Assembly: GCA_050084985.1 (NCBI GenBank)
Contig: JBITNC010000002.1
Coordinates: 20,522,001 to 20,586,000 of the forward strand
Direction: 5' to 3'
Length of the DNA stretch: 64,000 nt
DNA from: Nageia nagi
Lineage: Eukaryota; Pinophyta
The notes beneath the pieces were generated by a model. The model was given only the letters and a program-made list of their open reading frames with translations. It made no database searches and had not been told where the DNA came from. Made by a program: the position numbers and the translations under genes. Below, piece by piece: positions 31,148 through 43,510 of the stretch. Positions within the stretch are counted from its first letter, which is position 1, and the number at the start of each line of letters is the position of its first letter.

Positions 31148-34100
31148 TTATCTTCTATATTGTTGATTAAAGAAAGGATGGTTTAGGGCTTCTTGTGCTT
31201 GCAATCGCTGTGAAGGCTCGTATTTTAATAGTCCTTCTAACAAGTCAATTAGTAAACCAGCTGAATGATCCGCATGCTCCATCACTAGATTCTGCAGAAG
31301 CATTGAACAAAAGCTGTAAGTTTAACATATTTATATTCAATTCCATATTCAAGTAGAAAGACACATCATTAGAGTCTGCAGAGACATTGAACAAACAAAC
31401 GATTGACATAATTAGAAAAAATTTTGTATCCAAGTAGATAGACACATAAACATACCTGTAGTCGAGGTAACTTCTTGACAGCTTTAATACTCTCCTTGGA
31501 AGATGCACCTTCAGGAAAATTTAATCTTGTTCCATGTCTAAAATACTTTGAACATCTCACACTGCCAAGAAAGTAAGTCAACCATTAGATTTATGCCAAG
31601 AAAGCAAAACAGCCTAGTACCAAATTACTACAAAAAGGTTAAGATCATTCAGTCAAAATATAGCCTACCCTGCTCTCCTAATTATGTGTTGAGGCAATGG
31701 GCCCAGCACCCTTTCCATCATGGCAAGGTGCTCCAAGTTCTCGTGTGTTTGAAACAGTGTTTCCTCCTGCAAATTAAAGTTAAAATAAATATTACTTGTC
31801 CATAAATAGTTCAATAAATGTTTAGGTTTTCACAATACCAGTTATAAAAACCTATTGGTTAATATATCAAAAGACATCAAAGCCATATGTGTTACATATT
31901 ACCGAGCAAAGCTCTATTAGTATGCATCCAACACTCCAAATATCTGCAGGGTAGCTCCAACCCAGGCCTGAAATAAAAGCAAGGAACTTCATTTTCAGAA
32001 TGAGATGGGAATAAGTTAAAAACAAAGGAACTTGAACAAGAAATCACATAACAAATCCATATACCACAACTGACAGAATACAAAAGTAAACCATAAACAC
32101 CACAAATACACAATTTTCAATATTACCTAGTATGACTTCAGGAGCCCTATAATGCCTTGTAGAGATTATAGAACCATGTTTCTGGTCCTCAAATGTCGCA
32201 CTTCCAAAATCTATAAGCTTTATGGCAGTTGACTTCGGCAATTTAATGTAAAATGCTCCGTCTTGTAAAACTGAATACTGCCTTGACGCATTCTATATAA
32301 AACAATAAAAATCAGAATATGTCCAATCATTTAAAATTCTGTAAAGACATTTTAGATGGTTCAATGGAACACCAACCTTGTAATTTGGAAACTTCTCATA
32401 TTCTGAAGAAATGAAAAGTACATTTTCTGGCTTCAAATCTGTGTGAATGAGATGTAACCGATGCATGTCTGTAACAGAAGGAATCCAAATTAGCATCAGA
32501 GAACATGACAAAGGATCTGATGAGATTAGTGGAAAATTATCACTGCCATAATAGCATTGCAAAACTAAATCAGTTGCTACGGGAAATTCATTAAGAATAA
32601 CATATCCAATGAGGTCCACACTACCCATATTAAATAAGAAATGGACCTCATGAATTTAAAAGTAGACTTGAGAAATTATGTACACATACATGCCACAGAT
32701 TCCAAAAGCTGTCTGCCAAGATCCCGTACAATATCAGTGGGTAATGGAATATAATTGTTTTTCTTCAGACAATCATATAAGCTTGGTCCAAGCTTCTCGA
32801 AAACCTGTTAAGAGCATTTAATCAATCATTTTCTTTCAAAGCCCGGATACTATGATAAGTATGGTCATTTGATTTAGAGAACTTACAATACAGATGTGAT
32901 TGCGGTAGTCAAACCAATTCTGCATTCTAACACACCTTCAACATTAAAATACACATGTCAAACAATTTTCTGTAATCTTTGTCACACAATTGGATAATAT
33001 TTACTAACCCACAATTCATCAAAATGAGGTAACAATGCCAGAATGCACATCCTTTAAGAATGTAATGAAATAATGGAATTCGTATTTGACCATGAGGTAC
33101 AGCCTACACCCTCAGTAAGTAAAACATTATGGAATCCATTAGCCTGTAATGAGAATCTAACCTTGAAGCACTTCTATCATATTTAGCAACTTCCCGAAGT
33201 ACATTGATTTCAACCTTTGCCGCATCTCGATATTTCTCTATGCCACGAACAATTTTAATAGCAACAAACTCCCTGACCTCTCTGTCCCAGCACTCCAAAA
33301 CGCGGCCAAAGGTCCCTGCAAGTATAATATCCAAGGCATTTTAAAATCTTCAAAATCCACAACTTCTAACAAAAAATCACACAGCGTACTCTTATTCTAA
33401 GTAGACATCACATTTACTATTTGATTCAAATATTACCTTCCCCCATTTTCCTGACAATTTTATCTGCAATTAAATGAAAACAGCGGTGTTAGTTAGGGCC
33501 AATCATGGAACGCTTATATTTAAACTTACATTTTGCATAAATGACAAAAAAACACAAAGAAAGAATAAAAGAGATCTAGAGACGGTCAAACCAGAAGCCA
33601 TCACCACAGATCTCACATCCAAAGGGGTAAAAACCCCAATATAGAAATGGAACTAGCAATATAGGTTTGCATTAAAAAAAGGTATGTAATTACAGCGAGG
33701 CGTTAAATTTTCTCCCAAAGAAAACATGTAATGGCCATCTTTATCGTCTTCACGCCATGGAGGGGAGGCAGCGTTGCGGACAGTTACTCTTTTTGAATAC
33801 AAAGATGACGAACAATTGTTTTTATGATGATGATTGTGGTGGTGATAGTATGAGTAGCAAACTCCATGGTTGCTCACACTTCCACTTCCATTTGCATAAG
33901 CATATCCATTTCCAACACCTGGACCTGGACCTTGACCTTGCCCACTAAAATAAACTGTTTGTTTCTGTTGCTGGGCCTACACAGAGCCATTTATAGATTT
34001 TGCAACATCAAATAAAACTCAACTCTTTCTCTCAATAATACCCACAAATATTATCTTCACACCCCTCTAACACCAAGGCAACCACTATTTGTTAATAACA

Positions 34101-34651
34101 TTCAGCAATCCTCGTAAAATTTAAAGATAAAAGGGAGACAGAAATGAAGCCATTTAAATCAAGAATAAAATAAATCAAGCACCAACAAAGACATCTATAT
34201 CAGATCAACCCCTAACCAAGATATCTGCGTTAAGAAAAATCAAAACCCTAACAAGGAAGTCTAAATCATAATTAATCAAACCCTAACCACTATATATCGG
34301 TCAACATAGATAAAAACTCTAACCATATATAGACAATATATCAAACCCTAGCCAATATGCACAGATCCAAACCCATCATAGACTAGCAGACATCGGTTTT
34401 CAAATACAGGATATAAATTTGAGAAAAATATACAAAAAACAACTGAAATCTTACCAAGAAGCCTGCTTAAAGAGCAAAAGGAGTTGGAAAAATATAGATT
34501 TGGGACGTGTTTTTGAAAATACCTTATCCTCATAGAAGAGAACATCCCACGAAGATTGTAATTTCCGGCGCTTTCTAGGCTGATCGTCCCCGTAATGAGG
34601 ATAGTATTCTGCAAGCATAGCCATGGCTGCCAAACAAGATTTCGATCCCAC
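31148..34651 (-). CDS. AFC: LAMMER-type dual-specificity kinase (AFC family), 12 exons
   Basis: Exons on the - strand: 34651-34523, 33976-33694, 33463-33437, 33315-33162, 32935-32887, 32804-32690, 32468-32377, 32292-32127, 31967-31903, 31766-31669, 31561-31456, 31291-31148. All introns are GT-AG and the phases join without a break to give 475 residues ending in TAA. The N-terminus is short and basic ([15 protein letters not shown]), followed by a Gly/His/Tyr-rich linker and [13 protein letters not shown]. Kinase motifs are [32 protein letters not shown] and RAPEVILG. The signature [11 protein letters not shown] is in exon 10. The family phosphorylates SR splicing factors, mainly in the nucleus. 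The start is the first ATG; one at 34624 is possible. This is the clearest intact gene in the window. Confidence 0.93.
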
Positions 34652-35895
34652 GACCTTAAGCTAACAAATGAAAAATAATAATATTATGGTCTAGGGTATT
34701 AGGGTTTGATGGTAGCGAATATGAACGAAAAACATACTCGTTTATTATCGGGGGTAGACGATTAGGTTTTATAGGAGTGTGGGCATTTACGTGGTGCCTA
34801 TTTTAAAATAGGCCGACAGCTACACCAAAAGATTTTTTCCAAGCATTCATTGTTTCAAATATGTACTTAAATACATTTGAGTTTTATTCAAATATGTAAT
34901 TATTATTGTTTATATTATATAATACAATTATTATTTTAAATACATTTGTTGTGTATTAAAATAAAAATATTTAAATGTATTAGCTATTTTAGTTAAATTT
35001 ATATTATTGATATTGAAAAATTTAATTTCTAAATTATTTGAGAATGATATTCTATGATATAAATATTTATGATATATTATAAAGGATTATATGAAAACTA
35101 ATTTTATTATTATTTTTCATATTATTATTATAATGTTATTAAATAATGGTGTCTATGTAATATAGGAATGATTTAAACATATTTTCATAGGTAAATGCTA
35201 AGCAAATGTAATTGTATGCAAATCCATTTTAACTTTTACCAACATTCTTGCACCATGAAAACCTTAGAAGAAGATATAGATATTTTGCATAGAATGTTTT
35301 ACATGAATACTCAATATATCATTTTTATTCTTCTTATTATTATTATTATTAAATTTTTAAATAATTTTTATGATTATTATTATTATTATTCTTTGTTATT
35401 ATTTTTATATAAATTTATATTATTTTTTTAAACTATATTTAAAGTTTATATATAATTTTTATACGCCAAGCTCAGCTTCCACGTCAGATTCATGACTGTC
35501 AACATGTTCACACTAGACGAAATCCGGTGGAGAAGTTTTAATTTCCCCGATTGACCGCCACCGGCCCACCATTTTGCACTTGATATCAGATTTTAACCCT
35601 ACAACATGTTGATAATCCACGAAAACATCGACATGTCGATAAACACTCGTCAATTTCTAATAAAAGTGTCCGAGTTTTGGACTTTCAAGTGCCAGCAGCC
35701 TCGCTAACTTTAACACCAATTCCGCAGAATCCAAACGCTGAACCATCTTAACTTCAAATCCTAGCAACACAGTTCTGGAACTTTGGTTTAGAATAAAAGA
35801 ACAACGCTGACGCTATTTTTATGTATTCGGAGCCAAAATTCGAGAGGATCCAAAGGCGAATTCTAGAAAAAGCGAATTGGTGGTGTTGATGAAAG
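34652..35895. promoter_or_regulatory. Intergenic region between the divergent kinase and LEA-like genes
   Basis: The middle (34840-35460) is extremely AT-rich with no gene. Near the kinase start there is ACGTGGTG at 34789-34796. On the LEA side there is CCACGTCA at 35479-35486. Both contain the ACGT core of abscisic-acid response elements, which fits a LEA-type gene. This is motif reading only; no TATA box stands out for either gene. Confidence 0.4.
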
Positions 35896-36920
35896 ATGAT
35901 GAATATTGTGGCTTTGAGTTGGCTCTTCTTATCTGTGGTAATGGCGGTAGTGTGGACGCCTGAGTCCACTCAGAAAACGCCTGTGAAAATAGATGAAAAA
36001 CCCATGATTTTAGTCAGAGGCCCGAGACAAGGCCGAGGTGGCAGGCGACCAAGCGGTCCACATCATCAAGAGCGCTGCTTACAAGACCAAGGAAGCAGTG
36101 AAATCTACTACTGACAAAGCTTCTTATGTTGTTAAAGACAAGGCTTCCTCTCTGCTTCATGGTGAGTCGCAATTCATTCAATTTAAAAAAAAATAATAAT
36201 AAATCAAAATTAAAACTTTAAAGTATTAGTTTTTTTTTTAGTAAATGGAGTGTAATCTATGCTATGGCAGGGAATGAGAAAGATACGAGTAGAGATGAAA
36301 TGGTGAAGAATGGGGAGTCGAGAGTTGAAAATGCGGAGAACAAGACGTTGAAGTCTGTAGGAGAGTACATTCAAGCGGCCGAGGACTCTTTGAAAGATGC
36401 CGCGCAGAAATTGTCAAATACGGGAACAGAAGGAACTGAAAGAATTAAAGAGACAGCAGAGGGCTTGTCCAGAAATTTACAAGCCGAAAAGAGCGAGGCA
36501 GGGGATGTATGCGGTAAAGTTTCTGGTAATGTTGAACTGCTTAAAGAAAGCGTCGAAGACACTTTCGACTCTGCGGAGGACAAGGTTTCTGGCGCAGGTC
36601 TGAAAGTTAAAGATATTGACGAGGACAAGGTTTCCGACGCTGATAAGACGGTTAAAGAAATTGCAGAGGAGTCTCACGATTCTGTCAAGGGTAAAGTTTC
36701 TGATTCCGATGAAAAAATCAAATATTTTACAGAGAAAACACGCGATTCCGTGAAGGACAGCCTAGGGTTTGATGATCGATTTGGTCACGAGGAAGACGAA
36801 GTTCGAATTCAGCAGGCCCTCAAGCAAGCCAGAGAAGCTGCCATCGAGAAGTTTCGGCAGGCCATGGAATTACTTCTCGTAGTCCAAAGATTCTCCCGCT
36901 GCCAACGATATTTCGCTTAG
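35896..36920 (+). CDS. LEA-like (late embryogenesis abundant group 4 type) protein, spliced
   Basis: The start ATG at 35896 opens a hydrophobic N-terminus (MMNIVALSWLFLSVV) that looks like a signal peptide. The frame then needs a short intron: 35938-36013 (GTAATG to TTTTAG) or a donor at 35947. Both give an in-frame join to SEARDKAEVAGDQAV. A second, clear intron is 36162-36270 (GTGAGT to GGCAG). With the first choice the protein has 279 residues. It is hydrophilic, with Lys/Glu/Ala helical repeats such as KTKEAVKSTTDKASYVV and KGKVSDSDEKIK, typical of LEA proteins that stabilise membranes and proteins during drying. The C-terminal part (HEEDEVRIQQALKQAREAA) is amphipathic. Without the first intron the 5' part is out of frame. 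Confidence 0.7.
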
Positions 36921-37814
36921 CTTCTAAAAATGCATGATGCAGAAACAGTCTCAGGGAATGCAATGATCGAAGGATATTTTTGCATTTAACGATGTCAAGC
37001 CTACGCCGTAATTAGCGACTGCAATCTTGTGTAATGGGTAGTAAATTAATAGTTATTTTAGAATAAGTTTGCGGAAGAATATATAAATTTGTTGAGAATT
37101 AAATGATATTACATCAATATTCACATTAATATTAATATTAATGTATGTTTTGATTTTTAGTTAAGTTGATCATGTGTGTTTTGATTTTTAGTTAAGTTGG
37201 TCATGTGTTGATTTTGTTGTGATTTGTATTTTGTGTTTCATTTTTTGTATAAAACATACATATTATGTAATAGTTATCCATTCTATAGACTAGCTTTGAT
37301 ATAACCCCTGCCGAGAGATATCATTTCGAGGCACCTATCTTGGATATAGCAATACCAAGAAATTTAGGATTCGACATATGAATCTCTACTCAATTCTCCC
37401 TGCAGCAGTATGACTACAGGTCAATCAGAGAACATACAGCTTTATGTGAATTAAACATACTTTAACCTAAGATCAACGGAAATCCATGCATTGCTTTCAC
37501 TTTTTATACACAGGTTGATAGATCTGGTAACCATTGTACATGCGTGCGAGCCAGTTTGACTTGGGGAGTGAAGCGATGACAAACTTCATTTCAAAGCGTC
37601 TCATGGCGGACAGGCTACGGATGCATTTTACAGTAATGAAATGAGAATGACACATGATGAAAAACAAAAATACGAAATTTACCAGCAGTAGAATTTCTAT
37701 TCCCCATTGTTAAGGTCCTTAATGTACACACAACTTTCCTCGATAATTTCGCAGCTATAATAGGTTAAAGCCCTTGCAATACAACCAAGCAAACTTCGAA
37801 TTTCTCAAAATTAC
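36921..37814. other. 3' flank of the LEA-like gene
   Basis: It includes the probable 3' UTR. There is an AATATTAATATTAATG stretch near 37120-37145, then a pair of short direct repeats GTTTTGATTTTTAGTTAAGTTG (37146 and 37178). No coding sequence or RNA gene is seen. Confidence 0.4.
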
Positions 37815-38215
37815 CCTCCAGAAGACCAATGCATTCTCAGACTTCGCATACTCTAACGTAACCTGCAAACATATGAACTATAATCAAATATTATACATTA
37901 AGCAAAAAACATTAAATAGGGATCAGTAACCTATGCAATCTAATATTTCACATACTCTAACATTCCCTGCAAGAATTTGAACTACAATCAAATATTATAC
38001 AGAAAAATCAATGAAAACGGCTCAGAAACATCACGCATGACAAATAGCGGATGCGATCAAACACCTTAGACAATATCACCACTACTTTACCTCGGCGGCG
38101 TAATTTCAAACACGATAACCTCACCTTGCTTAAAGAACCGCAAATTCATGTCAAGATCGAGCGCAAGCCAAGATCTCCTCTCAAAACTCAGTTGCCAGAC
38201 GCTTTTGTACTACAA
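37815..38215 (-). pseudogene. Exon-like pieces of an unrecognised gene
   Basis: On the - strand, 38215-38092 reads without a stop as SVWQLSFERRSWLALDLD followed by MNLRFFKQGEVIVFEITPPR and then TAA (or a GTAAAG donor). A second piece, 37862-37815, has AG before and GT after and reads VTLEYAKSENALVFWR. The phases of the two do not match if TAA is replaced by the donor. They may be a last exon plus unrelated sequence, or relics. I do not recognise the protein. Confidence 0.25.
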
Positions 38216-38376
38216 ACTACATGAAATTTAAGTAGTTATTCCTCAATTCTTTGAAGAATGAATTTTTATGATGTTTGATATTCTTTCGAATTCACTGCAT
38301 CTCTCGATTGATTTGGGAATGAATTTTTACGATGTTTGATATTCTTCCTTCCATTTATATAATAATTTTTGAAAAG

Positions 38377-38676
38377 ATGTGTCTTTTAATATTTCAGTCA
38401 GCTATATAATTTTAATTTGAAAAAAATTATTTTCCTGCCAATTGTTTAACGGACAAACTCACATGTGACATTTTGCTCCCCCACTCCACCCCCCATGCTG
38501 CAGCTATAGAAACGCCTCTCGGTGTAATGTGTCTTTTAATATTTCAGTCGGCTATATAATTTTAATTTTAAAAAAATTATTTTCCCGCCAATTGTTTAAC
38601 GGACGGACTCACATGTGACATTTTGCTCCCCACTCCACCCCCATGCTGCAGCTGTAGAAACGCCTCTTGGCGTAAT
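38377..38676. repeat. 150-bp tandem direct repeat
   Basis: Units 38377-38526 and 38527-38676 are nearly the same. Each starts ATGTGTCTTTTAATATTTCAG, contains AACGGAC and CACATGTGACATTTTGCTCC, and ends near AAACGCCTCT plus GTAAT. A much more diverged relative may lie at 42050-42215 (CATGATATTTGACTCCCCACTC then CTCAACGTAATTA). Confidence 0.8.
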
Positions 38677-41129
38677 TAGTTGATCTTAATATAATTTACC
38701 TTTTACTTACATCACAAAAAAAAATTCTTCTTCCAATCATTCTTTGATATATCTTATCAAATCTTTTTTAAAAGGATTTATTATTTATCTCTTAGGAACA
38801 AAAATTATTAATATTGAAGAGAATATCAATATCTCTAAATATTATTATCTAAAATAATTAAATTTAATAAAATATTATTTTATTTTTTTGAATACGTACA
38901 TAACATCCTTATTCTTCTACTAGCTTTGATATAATTATTTATATATCAAAAAAGTAAGGAGATATCAAATTTTCGAGTTTATCTTTTATTTGAATTATTT
39001 GTAATTTCCTATTCGAATTATTTTTATGCTAATTATTATGTCGTAGACGTCTCCTTTGTTGAGTGATTAGGTCCTATTCGAATCAATGATGTGAATTGCT
39101 CTTCGATTATGGTAAATCATGAAAATAATCTGAAGCCTTGATTTTTAGGCTGTGATGTGAGACAGATGTTGCATGAGAAGTGGATATTGAACTGGATTAG
39201 CTTGTTTTAATCTTTGTTGTGTTCAGGAGGAGATAAAAATCGTTATGAGATTCGTTAGACAAATCCAAGAGGAGATAAAAACCGTTATGAGATTGATTTG
39301 ACAAACCCAAGAGAATTGTTTGATTATCACTCAAAATGTTGTTAAAAATCCAAGCTCTGAACCGTCTCAAGATTTCCACCTTTGCAAATCAGAGTGAAAT
39401 GGTTGTAGCTTGGAAAAACTTGATAGTACCGAACAAAGGAGGTAAAAGTACAACTTTTGAGTTTTGTATGATTTTAGATGTTTGAAGATTTGAGATGCCT
39501 TGCATATTTCAATGGCCTGTTTCAAGATAATATTTGTGATTTTTTGCAAAATTTTGCTAAAAGGGAGTTTCAAGTTGTTTGATGGGTATGTAACTAGAGT
39601 CATCCATGCACAGTTTAAGTTTGGAGGTTTCTTGACTATTCAATTTGTACAACCCTTAACCTTTTCCTCTCACCATTAGGTTATAGGAGGTGACCCATTA
39701 CAAATCATTGTGTTGTTTGATTGTTTATCAAATTCCAAAATTTATGTTATAGTTGTGAAATTTATCATACAATCTTATTATCCAGTTGAATATTTGTTGC
39801 ATAATATCAATAGAAGAATTGCCACATTATTCAACAAAAGTGATATGTTGCCATTTAATGGTTAATACGATACAACTTAGTTAAATTTAGTATTTTAAAT
39901 TTGCCATTTTTTTGCCAACTCTTTTCAAATCATGAGTTTTGAGAAGTTTGAACCAAAATGAATCCTTACATAATACAAATTTCACACTTTGGAAAACCTT
40001 CCTCAAATTCTCTGATAACATTCTATTTATAAATCTTGAATAGATTATTAAATAGATGGCTATGATTTTTTGTAAGCCTCTTTTAATTTAATTATCATCC
40101 ACTTCGTACCATAGACATGTAAGGGTTTCTAAGGTTCTATCTAATTATTTGAATGATAAGATTTGATCAGGTGGTCTATTTTTGATATTTTATGCATCCA
40201 TGTAGACATAGGAAAGGGTATTTATTTAGTAGTAGCTGATAGCTTATAATAAAATTTCACATTCAAATATAAAGCATAATAACTATTAGGGCAAGAGTAA
40301 TGCTCTTATCCATTACCATTTAATACATTATTGGTGGTTATGCATGTAACCACATTGTTAATCACTTATAGACTATAATATTTATGTTAAAGTAGCTTGA
40401 AATTAAATTTATGAATTATACATTCTAAATATGTGTTGAATCTAACATTATACTTTAAAAAATTTAAGATATATGAATAGAGCTACCCAAGCAATTCTTG
40501 GAAATGGAAGGAAATTTCATGTTCTACTTTTTTCAGTCAAAAGAGATTTCATTCAAGGTTCAAATATAAAAGAGGTTAGCACTTTCAATTTTCAAATATA
40601 GCTAATGCAATCGCCTACTTCATGAATATATTTTGCTTATGGAAGTGGATATACTTTTTTCTATTTTTGACTTTCTGAAATATATTCTATATAGTTGAGT
40701 TTTCCTATGAGAATCAAATAATTTTTTGGTTCTCGTTAAGTACTCTTTTTCTAAATCTATCCAAGTTGGACTGTTTGTTAGGCAAGTGAGTCATCTCTAT
40801 TATTTTATGGTTAAAGTCATACTGAGGAGGTCATCAGCTAGTTGTCAAGGGACTTTTGACAATATTGGGCATATAATAATCAAATTAATGCAAATAAAAC
40901 AATGCTTAAGGCATAGAATTACTTACTCTTTAAACAATTAATTGTGTGTTTTTGTTGTTTCCTATTTTTCTATCAAATTGATGTGGCAAGAATCTCTTTG
41001 TTGAGCATAACAATATGAGAATATTTACTAACTTACATAATGCAACATTGATTATAACTTCCATGATTTATTTTTAAATGGTTTGTTAGTTTATGTTATA
41101 GATTCTGAGCTATGAATTTATGTTTTTAT
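38677..41129. other. AT-rich intergenic stretch
   Basis: No gene, RNA or repeat family is recognised. Duplicated GAGGAGATAAAAA/CCGTTATGAGATT words occur at 39227-39310 (a tandem unit of about 45 bp). The rest is unique-looking AT-rich DNA with short chance ORFs. Confidence 0.4.
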
Positions 41130-41448
41130 AGCTTATCAATATGAAGAAAGAAATTGATGTTATTCAAGCAAAAGGAAATAGCTCAGGGTGGAACTAAGTT
41201 TGTTGATTCTTATCCTTGTATTATGAATATTGCATGCTAGAAATTTTTGCTCTCTCTATTTTAATTTAGGTAAGATTCATAAATTGACAATCAACTGATT
41301 TTGTGAACCTTGTTTCAGATTGCTGAGGAGCTTGAGAGTTTAGAAGAGACACTTAATGAGAACATCTAAGAGAGTTTTGGGGCACGGGTTAGACGAGTGG
41401 GTTCAAAAAAGAAAGGAGTTGTTGAGGATGGAGATGAGGTGCTAAGGT
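41130..41448 (+). pseudogene. Two exon-like blocks with a stop codon
   Basis: Block 1 (41135-41189) follows TTTTATAG and ends before GTGGAA; it reads LINMKKEIDVIQAKGNSSG. Block 2 (41320-41446) follows TTGTTTCAG and ends before GTCAAT; it reads IAEELESLEETLNENI, a TAA stop, then ESFGARVRRVGSKKKGVVEDGDEVL. The stop stands where CAA (Gln) would fit. They look like adjacent exons of a plant gene that has decayed; I cannot name the gene. Confidence 0.35.
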
Positions 41449-43200
41449 CAATACTTTTCCCACACTTTACAATATTTTGTTGAAGTAGTTATAGTTGGTA
41501 GAAGAGTTGATTACCATCATGTCTGCATATTTACTTGACACTAGTAATGCTAGAAAGCAATTAAACTTTGATCATAGACTCATGACATAGATATCATTCA
41601 AGCTTTTCTTGCTTGTAATAAAAATGTTGCATATTTCATACCTTGTACTCATTTATTTCTGTAATTTTATTTAGTTTATGCATAACATACATGGTTTATA
41701 ATTTATTTTTTAATGTATCATTTTACTCATTTGTCTTGATCTTGAGCTTGAATTCATGACTTGCAGCAGTGCAAATCATTTGCAATTTGAATTAACTTTT
41801 AGATAATAATAAAAGGTGAAAAACAAAAAAAATATCATTTTTAAAAATTTAATTGTATTCAAAAATATAAATTTCAAACTTTGTGTAATGTTCTACTTAT
41901 TTCCAATATCTACATTTGACAAAAAATAATATTTCTCACATAATAATTATAAATTATTTAATGCAGAAAAGATCAATTATTTTTCCATGACGTACCCATT
42001 GCACTAGGTTGCAATAGCTAATTTATATTATAAGTAATTGAATTTATTTTTCCTGAACTATGTGATTATGTAGATATATTTTTTATTAGTCGATATTTTT
42101 TTTCCAAATTAATTTTTAAAAATATAATTGATATATTGTTTATGGATACACACATGATATTTGACTCCCCACTCTCTCATAATACAATAGAATTACACTT
42201 CTCAACGTAATTATTCTTCTTTTTTTATTTTTATTAATATTAATAATAATATTATTATTATTATAATTAAAAAATATTATACTAAAAAATAATAAAATTT
42301 TCATTTAAAATTTATTTTTAAATTCTATATTTCAAATTTTTATATAAAATTTAAAATTCATAATTTAATTTAAATTTTATATTTGAAATTATATTTAAAT
42401 TTTATAATTTATATTCAAAATATATAACTTATATTTAAATTTTCTAAATTTATATTTGAACGGTGGGATTTTGAATTTGCATGTGAATACTTTCGTGGCA
42501 AGGGGAGAGGCAGTTGAGCAAGGTTGGTGGTACGACGCATGTCTGCTTTGTGTCGAGATTTTTGGATCTTCCTGTAGAAGGGATTCATTTGGAAGCCTGA
42601 CGCACCGTGAATGGAGTGTCGATGATGGTTGGTAACGAATGGATATTTGGAGGTATGATTAGGAATTGGATATGGAATTTGACGTTTATTTAAATGTTTT
42701 TAATTTTTTCTTAATTTTTTAAAATCAAAATGTTATATTTGATGTTTTCTAAAAATGTAAAATTGTAATTTTAATGTTTATTTAAAAAATAATTAATATA
42801 TAAAATATTTTTTGAATTATAATAAAATATATCATAACATAGAAATATTTTTATTTAAAAATATTTTTTTATAATAAAATTTAGAGTTTTTTTTTGTTTA
42901 TATTAGTGATGGTTTTTGATGGGAACCATTAATCCTAATTACTTATGCTTTGTGATTTTCAACATTAATATATACATCATACAAACTAAAAACCTACTAG
43001 TTTCACAAAACACCTGTTATGCTTCCTACTACCCTACGACACACACAGAACAAGGCAACTTCACCTTATGCCCTTCTACACCAAAACGGACAACGATGAC
43101 ACTACACACCATGAAGACCAACCCAAAATGCCACCCTTTTGAGTCAAAATATACAGACTTGCGATAAATGACACCAAACCCTACCCCTCCATCTCCTCGT
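41449..43200. other. AT-rich intergenic stretch with simple-sequence runs
   Basis: 41980-42460 and 42690-42900 consist of TTTAAA/ATTTAAAT-type low-complexity sequence. A short GC-richer island (42470-42650) with no ORF of note lies between. Nothing else is recognised. Confidence 0.35.
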
Positions 43201-43510
43201 AAATACATTGTTGGAGCTTGTCTACCATCTCCATGATGTTGTTTAACCTTGTTAAGAGAGCACCCCTCAAGGCACCAATATCCCTTAGCAATGTTCCTTA
43301 TGTCTCTCTCACATTCCTCCTGGCTTCCTACTCTACTACTAGGGATATCGGAGGCATCTCCTCGTCCGAGTCTTCATGTTCCTCCTTCACCACCACCCTA
43401 CTTCTCCTCTGCAAGCTATGCCTCCCACCTTCAATCTCCTTCTTGCATTTCTTGTTAACTTTAGGAGCTCCACTCATAGGTTTCTTAATGATTAGCATTA
43501 GGTCATCCAT
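43201..43510 (-). pseudogene. 3' part of an ORF split by the copia insertion
   Basis: The - strand frame 43510-43328 reads MDDLMLIIKKPMSGAPKVNKKCKKE followed by a basic stretch and VVVKEEHEDSDEEMPP, then a broken part with RNVRET and an NNIMEMVDKLQQCIYEEMEG block near 43200. It continues, across the copia element, from the ORF that ends at 52443 (TRLDGVWM), apart from a one-base shift. I do not recognise the family; basic, acidic and helical segments suggest an additional ORF of a retrotransposon or an old gene. Confidence 0.45.

Noticed and set aside
36371-36677. Extra ORFs on both strands over the LEA-like exon
   Set aside because: The real frame explains the codon pattern; these are shadows produced by its Lys/Glu-rich codons.
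37815-38215. A complete minus-strand gene built from the exon-like pieces
   Set aside because: Splice phases of the two pieces do not match and no further exons could be found; kept only as a low-confidence relic.
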